Assembly (NCBI RefSeq): GCF_001044235.1
Contig: NZ_JYNL01000048.1
Location: 89,323-153,322, forward strand
DNA from: Mycolicibacterium chlorophenolicum
Lineage (GTDB): Bacteria; Actinomycetota; Actinomycetes; Mycobacteriales; Mycobacteriaceae
Length of the DNA: 64,000 nt
Direction of reading: 5' to 3'
The notes beneath the pieces were generated by a model. The model worked only from the letters and a program-made list of their open reading frames with translations, made no database searches and had not been told where the DNA came from. The translations under genes and the position numbers were made by a program. Shown one piece after another: positions 1 to 11,900 of this stretch; position 1 is the stretch's first letter, and each line of letters opens with the position of its first letter.

Positions 1-3000
1 TCGGTGATCAGGGTGCCTACGGTGGCGGTCGGGGCCGCGTTGGCGGGTGCGACGGTGACAGTGACCTCGACGTTGACACTGCCGCCATGGCCGTCGGACG
101 CGGTAACGGTGAAGCTGTCGGATCGGTCTGCCGAAGAAGCGTTTTCGGCGGCGGCAGCGTGCCGCGCTTCATCAGTCGGGACGTAGGTGAACGAGCCGCC
201 GGACTGGACGGTCACCGTGCCGCCCTTGGCGCTGGTGCCCGGTCCCGTGTAGGTCAGGGAGTCGCCATCGGCGTCGGTGACGCCGGTGACCGTTCCAGTG
301 ACTTTGCCGGTGCTGGGATCCGGGTCGCTGGAGTTCGACCTACCGCCGACTGGCGCGATGTTGAGCGGGCTGATGGCCACCAGCACCGGCAGCACAGCCG
401 CGCCGCCGAGCGCGTCGGTCACGGTGATGGTGAAGGTGTCCTGTTTGGCAGCCGGCGGGGCGCCTACAACTGCTGACTCGTGGCGGGCGGTATCGGTGGG
501 CGTATAGGTGTAATCCCATGTGCCGTCGGCATTGTCGACGACCTCGACGCTGCCCTTGGCCGGATCGGTGTTGGTGACGGTCAGCGGGTCGCCTTCGGGG
601 TCGCGCGCGCTGAGCGTCACGGTGACGACGCCGGCCGAGTTCGGGGCGCTGACCGTCGTGCTGGCGGTCGGTGCGGAGGCGACCAGGGAGATCACCGTTG
701 TACTGCCGCGTCCGTTGACGACGTTGTCGAGGTACGCGGTGCCGGTGGGGCTCATCGCCAGGCCGAACGCATTGCTGCCGACGGGAACCGTCTCGATCAC
801 GGTGTTGGTGGCGGTGTCGATCATCGACACGGTGTTGCTGCCGGTGTTGGCGACGTAGGCCAGTGTGCCGTCGGCGCTGAACACGATCGTGGACGGGCTG
901 CTGCCGACCGGCACGGTACGGATCACGGTGTTGGTGGCGGTGTCGATCACCGCCACGGAGTTGGTGGTGGCGCTGCTGACGTAGGCGCGGGTGCCGTCGG
1001 GGCTGACAGCCACGGAGCCTGCGTTGGGGGCGACGACGATGGTGGTGATGACGGTGTTGTGGGCGGTGTCGATGACCGTCACCGAGTTTCTGCTGCCGGT
1101 GTTGGCGACATAGAGGCGGCCGCCGTCCGGGCTGACCGCCACCCCGGCGGGATTGCCGTTGAGTGTGATCGTGGTGGCGACGGTGTTGGTGTCGGTGTCG
1201 ATCACCGACACCGAGGGGGTCCCTCCGTCGCTGGCGTAGTTGGTGACGTAGGCGACGTTCCCGCTGGGGTCGACCACGACTGCGGCCGGATTACGGCCGA
1301 CGACAATGGTCTTGACGACGGTGTTGGTCGCGGTGTCGATCACCGCCACGGTGTTTCGCGCGGTCCCGCCGGCCCATTGGGTGACGTAGGCGGTGGCACC
1401 GTCGGGGGTGAGAGCGACCGTGCTGGGATTGCCGCTGACATAGATGGTTTTGATCGTGGTGTTGGTGGCGGTGTCGATCACTGACACGGTGTTGGCGCCG
1501 GCATCCGTGACGTAGGCGCGCGTACCGTCGGGGCTGACTGCGACTCCCCGCGGATCGGTGCCGACGGTGATGATTGCGGTGACGGCCGGATCGGCGGGCG
1601 CGATGGGAACCCCAACAGCGACTTGTGTATTGGCGCCGGCCGCGTCGGTGACGGTCACGGTGAACGCGTCTGTATCGGCGCTGGGCGTGTTGCCCGCGTT
1701 GAGGCGGGCCGCCGCCGTGGGGGTGTAGCTGTAGGTGCCGTCCGGATTGACTGACAAGGTGCCCCGCGCAGGCCTCGTGGTTGTCACGCTGATCGGGTCG
1801 CCATCGGGATCGCTCGCGGTCAGGCTCACGGTGACACTACCGGTCGATCCGTTCGGAGCGCCCACGGTGGCCTCGACCACCGGTGCGTCGTTGACTGGCG
1901 TGATGGTGACCGCGACGGTGGCAGTGCCTTCGGCGCCTTGGGTATCAGAGGCGGTGTACGTGAAGGAGTCTTCTCCGTTGAAGTCGGGGGTGGGGGTGTA
2001 GGTGAACGAGCCGTCGGGGTTGACGACCACGGCGCCGTGTGCCGGCTGGGTGAAGGCGGTGACGGTGAGCGGCTCGTTCTCGACGTCGGTGTCGTTGGCC
2101 AGGACGCCGGGGGCGGGAACGATGACCGGGGTGTCTTCGGCTGTCGAGTAGCTGTCGTCGGCGGTGCGGGGCGCGTCGTTGACGGGGTTCACGGTGATCG
2201 TGACGGTGGCGGGACTGCTGCTGTCGGTCCCGTCGGTGACGTAATAGGTGAAGCTGTCTTCCCCGTGGTAATCGGCGGCCGGTGTGTAGGTGAACGAGCG
2301 GTCGGCGTAAACCACGACGCCGCCGTGCGCGGCCGGCGTCCAGTCAGCCACGATCAGGGAGGCGCCCTCGACATCGGTGTCATTGGTGAGCAGGCCCGGT
2401 GCGGGAATGGTGAGTGGGGTGTCCTCGTCGGTGGTGTAGGTGTCGCTGTGGGCGACGGGGGCGTCGTTGACCGGGGTCACGGTGACTGTGACGGTGGCGG
2501 GAGTGCTGCTCCGGACGCCGTCGGATGCGGTGTAGGTGAAAGAGTCCGCGCCGGACCAGTTTTCGGTCGGTGTGTAGGTGAACGAGCCGTCCGTGTCGAT
2601 GCTCAGGGTGCCGTGGGCCGGGTCGGTGTGCGATGCCACGGTGAGGGTGGCGGCCTCGACGTCGGTGTCGTTGGCCAGGACGTTGCCCGAGACGGGGGTG
2701 TCCTCGTCGGTGGTGTAGGTGTCGTCGGTCGCGGTGGGGGCGTCGTTGACCGGGGTGACGGCGATCGAGACCGTGGCGGTGTTACTGGTCAGCGCTCCGT
2801 CGGTGGCGGTGTAGGTGAAAGCGTCGGTGCCGGACCAGTTTTGGCTGGGGGTGTAGGTGAACGAGCCGTCGTTCGCGATGCTCAGCGTGCCGTGGGCCGG
2901 GTCGGTGTGCGACGCGACGGTGAGGGTGGGGTTGTCGACGTCGATGTCGTTGGCCAGCACGTTGCCCGACACCGCGGTGTCCTCCGACGTGGTGACCGTG

Positions 3001-5360
3001 TCGTCCACCGCGACCGGGGCGTCGTTGACCGGGGTGACGGTGATGGAGACGGCGCCGATGCCGGCTCCCCCGTGACCGTCGGTGGCGACGTAGGTGAAGC
3101 TGTCGTCGCCGGTGTATTCGGCGGCCGGGGTGTAGGTGAACGATCCGTCGGTGTCGATGGCGACGGTGCCGTGTGTCGGAGGCGTGTGCAGCGCTGCGGC
3201 CAGGGAGTCATGGTCGGCGTCGGTGTCGTTGGTCAGCACATTGCCCGAGACGGGGGAATCTTCTGCGGTGGTATAGGTGTCGCCGATCGCCACCGGCGCA
3301 GCATTGGACGGGGCGAGCTCCACCGAGACGGTCTCGGTGTCGACGCCGTGGTGCGCGTCGTGGGCTTCGACGGTGAATTGGTCGTAATCCTGGCCCGGGG
3401 TCGCTGCGGCGGCATGGCGGGCTTGGTCGGTGGGCGTGTAGAGGTAGCCGCTCGACGTTCGCGTCAGCTGGCCGTAGGCGGGGTCGTGGATGACGAGGTA
3501 GGTCACCGGATCGGTGTCTGGGTCGTTGACGGTGACGAGCACGTCGACGCTGCCGTCGCTGTTGGGGTCGGACACGGTCAGGGTCATGGCCGGGGCCACG
3601 TTGGTCGGGTCGATCGTCACGCTGACCGGGACAGTGATCACCCCGCCGTGGCTGTCGTCGACGGTGACGGCGAAGTCGTCCGCGAGTTGGTCGGGCGTGG
3701 CGTTCTCGGCGGATGCCTCGTGGCGCGCAATCGGTGTCGGGGTGTAGGTGAAGGTGCCCGTGCCGGCATCGAGCACCACGCTGCCGTCGGCGGGGCCGCC
3801 GGTGACTGTGTAGCGCAGCGTGTTCTGGTCGGGGTCGGTGACGCGCAGGATGCCGGGGACGGCGCCCGTGGTGTGGTCGACGGCCCCGAGCGTAAAGGCG
3901 GGGACGGCGGCTATCGGGGCGGCGTTGACGGTGACGGTGACGGTGGTGGACACGTCGTGGCCGTCGTCGCCGAGCCAACCGAAGGTGATGGCGTTGAGGA
4001 ATCCCGACATTCCGTGCATGTGCGGGTAGGTGCCGGCGTCGGTTGCCGTGACGGTGAAGGTGTCGGAGCCGCCGGTTCTGTACAGGGTGGTGGGGGCTGT
4101 GTAGGTGAACGTGCCGTCGGGGCGCACGACCACAGTGCCGCCGTTCACGGGGGCGGACGCGGTGAAGTTCACCGGGTCGCCGTCGGCGTCGGTCACGACG
4201 AGCCGGCCGCTGATGGTGTCGTCGACCTGCGTCGTCTGCGTGGGATCCAGGGCCAGGGTGGGGGTGGAGTTGAAGAAGCTGCGCCGGATCCAGGCGAACA
4301 ACCCCCACACCACCGGCGCCTGGGCGGCTTCGGCGGCGGCTGGGGTGGTCGCCGACGGGTTCAGCGGAGCCAGCACCGTCTCGACGAAGCGGCTGACGAT
4401 GCCGACGGGCGCGGGAGCGGCCGGCGTGGTGGCGGTGATCGCATCTCGGGGTGTCAGGGGAGTGCCGAGTGGTTCGGCAGGCTCCGCGGTCAGTTTCTCC
4501 GGAGCCTGCATTGAGGGGCTCGGTGCCGTCGTGAGGCCGTTCGTCGTGGTCTCCTCGACCTCGGGCGCCTCGGAGCTGATCTCGTGGCGCGTTGCCGGCC
4601 GCGGCTCGCCCCGGTCGGGCACGACGACCTGGGGCGGGGTGTTCTCGACCGGCAGTGCGGTCTGCGTTTCTGCCGTCGGGGCACCGCCGTCCACCACGGG
4701 CGCAGGCACGGCGTCGATCGGCGCGGTGGCCTCGGTGCTCTCAGGGTTTGCGACGGGCGATTCGGACTGCTCGTCCACCTCGGGGGTGGATTCTGGTGAC
4801 GTGGGCGGGGCAACGTCGGTCTCGGCATCGGCGATGTCGGTCTCCGGCTCCGTCTCGGACGTTTCGGCGTCGGCCGCGGATTCGGACGTTTCGGAGGTCG
4901 TGTCGTCCGCGCTACCCGACGGCGTCGTCTCGTCAGACGCGAAGCGATCCGGCGACGTGGCCCCCGTGTCCGTGGCCGTCGTCGACGTGGAGGTCGACGA
5001 GTCCGAGTCGGCGGGTTCCGCCGAGGCGATCGCCGGCTGCTGACCAGCCAGTGCCGCGCCGACGCCCAGAGCGGCCGCCAGTACGCCGATCCGGCCGATG
5101 TAGCGGGCGTACTCCAGGGCGTGGTGTTCGTTCGACGTCGCTGGTGGCTGATGCTCGGTGGGCGACCCGCTCGGAGCCCAACCGCCGCTGCGTCCCGCGC
5201 CGCCTCGCACCCGCGGATGCGCAGCCGGCATCAATCCCGGCATCGCGAACACCAGATGGCCGGGTTCGGCATGGACCAGCTCCCACTTCAGGCGCGGCAG
5301 CGTCGCGGCCTTCTTCTCCCCGGCGATTCGGGGACGCAGGATCTCTGGGGTGGATGTCAT
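1..5360 (-). CDS. Giant VCBS/cadherin-like repeat surface protein with YVTN beta-propeller (partial, C-terminus outside window)
   Basis: The reading frame opens at ATG 5360, 6-7 nt after a GAGGAG ribosome site, and stays open for 1786 codons to the window edge. About residues 82-113 form a hydrophobic segment followed by an AxA-type site, which suggests export after an unusually long N-terminal region. Residues 114-360 are rich in Ser, Thr, Asp, Glu and Pro. Ig/VCBS-like units follow, including five near-identical tandem cadherin-like repeats of about 93 residues (about 3310 down to 1900) with the pattern NDAPVA..DT..T.EDTPVSGNVL and GSFTYTP. Residues about 1254-1553 carry seven YVTN repeats (typically VAVSPDG..AYV with VIDTATNTV), the right number for a seven-bladed propeller. 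More VCBS units lie beyond. Families with this build are usually surface or adhesion proteins; the exact role is unknown. No neighbour shares its direction. Confidence 0.85.
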   Translation of the reverse strand, partial: MTSTPEILRPRIAGEKKAATLPRLKWELVHAEPGHLVFAMPGLMPAAHPRVRGGAGRSGGWAPSGSPTEHQPPATSNEHHALEYARYIGRIGVLAAALGVGAALAGQQPAIASAEPADSDSSTSTSTTATDTGATSPDRFASDETTPSGSADDTTSETSESAADAETSETEPETDIADAETDVAPPTSPESTPEVDEQSESPVANPESTEATAPIDAVPAPVVDGGAPTAETQTALPVENTPPQVVVPDRGEPRPATRHEISSEAPEVEETTTNGLTTAPSPSMQAPEKLTAEPAEPLGTPLTPRDAITATTPAAPAPVGIVSRFVETVLAPLNPSATTPAAAEAAQAPVVWGLFAWIRRSFFNSTPTLALDPTQTTQVDDTISGRLVVTDADGDPVNFTASAPVNGGTVVVRPDGTFTYTAPTTLYRTGGSDTFTVTATDAGTYPHMHGMSGFLNAITFGWLGDDGHDVSTTVTVTVNAAPIAAVPAFTLGAVDHTTGAVPGILRVTDPDQNTLRYTVTGGPADGSVVLDAGTGTFTYTPTPIARHEASAENATPDQLADDFAVTVDDSHGGVITVPVSVTIDPTNVAPAMTLTVSDPNSDGSVDVLVTVNDPDTDPVTYLVIHDPAYGQLTRTSSGYLYTPTDQARHAAAATPGQDYDQFTVEAHDAHHGVDTETVSVELAPSNAAPVAIGDTYTTAEDSPVSGNVLTNDTDADHDSLAAALHTPPTHGTVAIDTDGSFTYTPAAEYTGDDSFTYVATDGHGGAGIGAVSITVTPVNDAPVAVDDTVTTSEDTAVSGNVLANDIDVDNPTLTVASHTDPAHGTLSIANDGSFTYTPSQNWSGTDAFTYTATDGALTSNTATVSIAVTPVNDAPTATDDTYTTDEDTPVSGNVLANDTDVEAATLTVASHTDPAHGTLSIDTDGSFTYTPTENWSGADSFTYTASDGVRSSTPATVTVTVTPVNDAPVAHSDTYTTDEDTPLTIPAPGLLTNDTDVEGASLIVADWTPAAHGGVVVYADRSFTYTPAADYHGEDSFTYYVTDGTDSSSPATVTITVNPVNDAPRTADDSYSTAEDTPVIVPAPGVLANDTDVENEPLTVTAFTQPAHGAVVVNPDGSFTYTPTPDFNGEDSFTYTASDTQGAEGTATVAVTITPVNDAPVVEATVGAPNGSTGSVTVSLTASDPDGDPISVTTTRPARGTLSVNPDGTYSYTPTAAARLNAGNTPSADTDAFTVTVTDAAGANTQVAVGVPIAPADPAVTAIITVGTDPRGVAVSPDGTRAYVTDAGANTVSVIDTATNTTIKTIYVSGNPSTVALTPDGATAYVTQWAGGTARNTVAVIDTATNTVVKTIVVGRNPAAVVVDPSGNVAYVTNYASDGGTPSVSVIDTDTNTVATTITLNGNPAGVAVSPDGGRLYVANTGSRNSVTVIDTAHNTVITTIVVAPNAGSVAVSPDGTRAYVSSATTNSVAVIDTATNTVIRTVPVGSSPSTIVFSADGTLAYVANTGSNTVSMIDTATNTVIETVPVGSNAFGLAMSPTGTAYLDNVVNGRGSTTVISLVASAPTASTTVSAPNSAGVVTVTLSARDPEGDPLTVTNTDPAKGSVEVVDNADGTWDYTYTPTDTARHESAVVGAPPAAKQDTFTITVTDALGGAAVLPVLVAISPLNIAPVGGRSNSSDPDPSTGKVTGTVTGVTDADGDSLTYTGPGTSAKGGTVTVQSGGSFTYVPTDEARHAAAAENASSADRSDSFTVTASDGHGGSVNVEVTVTVAPANAAPTATVGTLIT

Positions 5361-5454
5361 TTTCACTCCTCGTGTGCACAGCCCAACCGACGCGCGCCAC
5401 CGACGTACCGAGGTCCGTCGTCTACGCGTGTCGTTACTTCGCAGTCAACGGCGA

Positions 5455-5468
5455 TACCCCACGGGGTA
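5455..5468. promoter_or_regulatory. Perfect palindrome TACCCC-AC-GGGGTA upstream of the giant surface protein
   Basis: Two 6-bp arms are separated by 2 nt, about 95 bp upstream of the start codon at 5360. The TACCC...GGGTA shape resembles copper-responsive CsoR/RicR-type operators of actinobacteria. That comparison is from memory and no copper gene is visible nearby, so a regulator cannot be named with confidence. Confidence 0.35.
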
Positions 5469-5470
5469 GT

Positions 5471-5486
5471 AGGGTCCTTGGACCCT
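5471..5486. promoter_or_regulatory. Perfect palindrome AGGGTCCTTGGACCCT, DosR-box-like
   Basis: Two 7-bp arms flank a TT centre, immediately beside the TACCCC palindrome and about 110 bp upstream of the surface-protein start. It resembles the GGGNCTTNNGNCCC pattern of mycobacterial DosR/DevR boxes. Related sequences occur near 6002, 6094 and 14739. The position suits control of the leftward surface-protein gene. Confidence 0.35.
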
Positions 5487-5747
5487 TGGTTGCCAGAGTC
5501 GACGGTCCTTTCGCGTAAATGCGCTGATCTCCTAGGCCGTCGGATCGAATCAGACTGCGCAAGTAACTATTTGGAGAGGAGTTGTTTCCGGCACCGGATG
5601 CGGCGTTGTGGGTTCCGACGTGGCTGGCGAGCCCATCGGAGGGCGTGCGGGCAGGGATCGGAGGTGAGCGGGGACGACGCGCGCATGTGAGCCGCGGTTC
5701 TCGGCGCAAGAGGGATCCGCCGACGGACCGGAGTGTCGAAGGGCCGT

Positions 5748-5933
5748 TCAGTCCGGCGAGATCGGCGGTTGCGGAGCCTTGTCGGCCTTTGCCGACACCA
5801 CGAGCGCATACGCCTACGCGAGGTGGAGGATGCCGTCGGTGGACTGGCTCTCCGGCGCGGCGCTCACGACGGCTCTCAGGAGTGCCGCCGCGGCCTGTTC
5901 GACCAGGTCGGCCAGCTCGCGGCGGTCAGCCAT
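5748..5933 (-). pseudogene. Degenerate copy of the 61-aa small gene at 14165-14350 (nonsense mutation)
   Basis: Read from ATG 5933, this frame encodes a close relative of the intact protein at 14165-14350: both begin MADR.ELA.L and share the block SAAPxSQSTDG. Codon 40 is TAG at 5816-5814 where the intact copy has CAG (Gln), so one C-to-T change splits the frame. Similarity resumes after the stop (AYALVVSA, DKAPQPPI) and ends at TGA 5750-5748. It could still make a 39-aa peptide. Its upstream partner in the intact locus, the 107-aa gene, is missing, although a stretch matching that gene's upstream region survives at 5979-6017. Confidence 0.7.
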
Positions 5934-5978
5934 GTCGTGTCCTCGTGTTCTTCGAGTGGTCAGGTGGTTGCGCCTGAG

Positions 5979-6017
5979 AATCCGCTCGTCGCGCGCTGCC
6001 GGCTAGGGTCTTTGGGC
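5979..6017. repeat. Copy 1 of a duplicated upstream segment, containing a DosR-like half-palindrome
   Basis: This 39-bp stretch aligns without gaps to 14714-14752 (about 28 of 39 positions by eye). The last 16 bases are almost identical: GCTAGGGTCTTTGGGC here and GCTAGAGTCTTTGGGC there. In the intact locus it lies upstream of the 107-aa gene; here it lies directly upstream of the degenerate 61-aa copy. The GGGTCTTTGGGC core also resembles a DosR box. Confidence 0.5.
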
Positions 6018-6091
6018 TCCAGGCCCGTTGCTCGGCGCCGGTTCGACGCGCGTCAGACGCCACGCCGCAACGTCGCGGCCCGCCGTGACGG

Positions 6092-6110
6092 TAGGGACCA
6101 ACGTCCCTCA
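6092..6110. promoter_or_regulatory. DosR-box-like palindrome GGGAC-CAAC-GTCCC
   Basis: The 5-bp arms GGGAC (6094-6098) and GTCCC (6103-6107) match the most conserved parts of the DosR/DevR consensus, with T next to the right arm as in many boxes. It lies just upstream of a small open frame starting at 6116 and about 160 bp upstream of the secA-like gene. Binding is inferred from pattern only. Confidence 0.4.
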
Positions 6111-6115
6111 CCGGC

Positions 6116-6266
6116 GTGGCTTTGGTCAATCCGGGCCGCATCCTCAATGCCATTCAGACGGACACTCCCCACTGGCAGGCTGTTGTGGTGAACATGCGGG
6201 GCGACGGCACGCGCGGCGCCTCTGCGGCGGTGCGCCGAGTTGTCGCGCGGATCCAGGGCGTCACAG

Positions 6267-6277
<11 letters not shown>
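6116..6277 (+). CDS. Short open frame overlapping the secA paralogue start (possible gene remnant)
   Basis: A GTG start gives 53 residues beginning VALVNPGRIL and ending ARIQGVTGVH, closed by TGA at 6275-6277. It overlaps the secA-like start at 6267 by 11 nt, so translation could be coupled. The block around HWQAVVVNMRG and the ...ARIQGVTGVH ending faintly recall the short metal-associated-like domain at the N-terminus of some mycobacterial P-type ATPases, but the protein stops where that domain would continue. I do not recognise it. It may be a truncated remnant carried with the secA segment, or a small expressed leader; the DosR-like box sits directly upstream. Confidence 0.3.
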
Positions 6278-8771
<2,494 letters not shown>

Positions 8772-8943
8772 GCCGTCCGTGCGGCACGCGGCGATGAGCC
8801 AGTGACCCTGAGGCGCTGGGGCGGCAAGGCCAAACGGCTGACACGGCGCGCCGGTGGTGTCACGCTACTGACGTGGACGCAAACGCGGGCGGCCACAGCG
8901 CTGTGAATGCGCTGACGCCGTCCTGTAAGCGTGCGGCACGCAG

Positions 8944-11900
8944 TTGGGCGCGACCGCAAAATTCTGCAGCGAGTGCGGAGCACCCGCGGCGCACGGCACG
9001 CCTTCCGCGGAGTACAAGCAGGTGACGGTGCTGTTCGCCGACGTTGTGCATTCGATGGATCTCGCCGCGGCGGTCGGCGCCGAGCGGCTGCGTGAAATCA
9101 TTGCCGAGTTGGTAGGCAGTGCAAAGGCTGTAGTGAAGCGCTACGGAGGGGCGCTGGACACGTTCACCGGCGATGGGATCATGGCGGTGTTCGGCGCGCC
9201 CGCGACTCTGGAGGATCACGCGTCTCGGGCATGCATGGCGGCACTGGAGATTCAGGATGCGGTGCAGCGGCTGGCAGTGGACATCCGAGCGCGAGACGGC
9301 GTGGATCTGCGACTGCGCATCGGGCTGAACTCGGGAGAGGTTGTTGTCGGTGACATCGGCTCGGCCGCAGTCGGATACACGGCGATTGGCGAGCAGGTCG
9401 GCATGGCTCAGCGGATGGAGTCGGTGGCGCCGCCGGGCGAGGTGATGCTCAGCACTTCCACTGCAAGGCTTGTGGTGGGCAATGCCGATCTTGCTGTGCC
9501 CGAGTTGGTGCACATCAAAGGTAGCGGTACACCGGTGCCCGCTCGGCGTTTGATCGGCATGCGCCACGATCGGATCGTCACACTCGCCGTGTCGGATCTC
9601 GTCGGTCGACGTCAGGAGCTGAGCACGCTCGAAGCATCGCTGAACCGTGCCATCGACGGTGACGGCGCTGTGGTGGGGGTGGTGGGGCCGCCAGGAATCG
9701 GGAAAAGCCGCCTGATGCACGAGATTTCGGCCTCGGCGCGCACCCGCGGACTTCAGGTGTTCACGGTCTTCTGTGAGTCCCACACCAGTCAGATTCCGTT
9801 CCACGTGCTTACTCGCCTTCTGCGTGCGGCGACTGGAGTGGAAGGCTGTGAAGCCCGAACCGCTCGCGCCCTGTTGCGTGAGCGCTTCGCTGATGCAGAC
9901 GGCGACGATCTGCTGCTCCTTGCCGACTTGCTGGGAATCGCCGACTCTGATGCAGTGACGCCTCGGATAGATCCCGATGCACGACGGCGACGGTTGACTG
10001 CTCTGGTGAGAGCTGCGTTGATGGCGCGGGAAGCCCCAGCGCTGTACATCATCGAGGATGTTCATTGGATCGACCAGGTCAGTGAGTCGATGCTGACCGA
10101 GTTCCTCGCGGTGGTCGCGCAGACAACGTCACTGGTGATCGTCACCTATCGGCCCGAGTATTCGGGAGCCCTTCTGCAGAGTGCTGAAATCTTGGCGTTG
10201 GAGCCGTTGAGTGACGCCGAAGCTGCTGCCTTGGTGACACAGCTGCTCGGTCCGGACCCGTCAGTCGCCGACGTGTGCCGAATGATTCTCGACAAGGCCT
10301 CCGGCATACCATTTTTCGCCGAGGAGATTGTGCGGGACCTGGCTGAGCGCGGTCTGTTGCGAGGAGAGGTGGGCGCATATCGGTCGCCAGTGTCGGTTGG
10401 CGGAATGAACGTGCCGCCGACCTTGCAGGCGGTCATCGGTGCGCGCATCGACCGACTCGAGCCGAGCGCCAAGCGTGCGCTGGCAGCAGCGGCGGTGGTG
10501 GGTTCACGATTCAGCGCGGACCTGCTCGCGCGGCTCGGCATCCCGTCGGACGTCGGCGATCTCATCACGGCCCAATTCATCGACCAGGTCGAGGTCGCGG
10601 GGCCACCCGAGTATGTGTTCCACCATCCGCTCATCCGGGCGGTGGCCTACGAGTCGCAGCTCAGATCCGATCGCGCTTACATGCACCGTCGCGTGGCGGC
10701 CGCGCTTCAACAACGCGAACCCGACTCGGCCGACGAGAACGCCGCCCTGATCGCCGAACATCTGGAGGCCGCCGGTGATGCGCGCGCCGCCTATGACTGG
10801 CACATGCGCGCCGCGAGTTGGGCGCGATCCCGTGATGTCACCGCCGCACGACTGAGCTGGGAGCGGGCCCGAACGATCGCCGATGAGTTGCCGCCCGATG
10901 TTGTGAATCGTGCTTCGTTGAGCGTCGCTCCTCGCACGATGCTGTGCGCGACGGCCTATCGAGTGCGTGCGCACGATGCTGGCGCTCGCTTCGCCGAACT
11001 GCGGCAGCTGTGCTCAGCCGCCGGGGACAAGCCGTCACTGGCGATCGCGATGGCCGGGCTCGTGATGGATCATGCGTACCAGGGCCGAATTCGTCACGCA
11101 TCGCGGCTGGCATCGGAAGCCATGAACCTCATCGAATCGCTTGGCGATGCGACTCTCACGGTGGGACTGTCCTTTCCCGCGATCTACGCCAAGATCGAGA
11201 GCGGAGAATATTCCGACGTCTTGCGATGGTCACAGCGAATGATCGACCTGGCCGACGGCGACCCGTTCACAGGCAACTTCATCTTTGGTTCTCCGTTGGC
11301 GCTCGCCTACGCGTCCCGCGCAATGGCGCGCTACTGCCTCGGTGGTCGCGACTGGCGCAGCGACCTTCGTCACGGTATCGCGATGGCCCACAACGCGGAC
11401 CCTCTGACCTATGCCGCTGTCGTCGCGTGGGGCTACTTTCCCGGTATAGCGAACGGCGTGTTGTCCGCCGATGATCGCGCGTTGCGCGAGATCGAGGACG
11501 CGCTCCGGATCGCCGAGCGATCCGGCAATGACATGGCGTTGGCATTCGCCCGATTACCTTTGGGCATCGTCTTGGTGCACCGGGCGACGGTTGCAGCGCG
11601 TGATCGCGGACAGGTGCTGCTGGCCGAGGTCCGCGACGCCTTCTCGAGGCAGCGACACAATCTGGGGGATCGGCCGCTCGTTGACGTGTACCTGGCACGG
11701 GAGTGGGCTCGGCGAGGAGATGGCGACGAGGCGCTTCTGCTGATGCGCGCCGCCGTCGACCAGCTGGCTCGGGAGGGTCAACTGGCGGCGTGGGGCACTC
11801 CGGCGACGGGTGTCCTGGTGGAAACTCTGCTCCGTCGCGCGGCTGATGGTGACCTCGCGGAAGCCGAGGCCGCCATCGACCGGTTGGCCGCCGTTCCGGC

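Noticed and set aside
1900..3310. Regular DNA repeats that could suggest a CRISPR array
   Set aside because: The unit is about 280 bp and encodes protein repeats in frame; there are no short repeats with unique spacers.
1938..4514. 858-codon plus-strand frame rich in Gly, Val, Asp
   Set aside because: It is antisense to the repeat protein; its odd composition (repeated VGVDDHG-like strings) mirrors the repeats on the other strand and no domain is visible.
8801..8906. Short frame from GTG 8801 (VTLRRWGGKAKRL) between secA and the cyclase
   Set aside because: It is Arg/Thr-rich, has no ribosome site and no recognisable features; left as intergenic.
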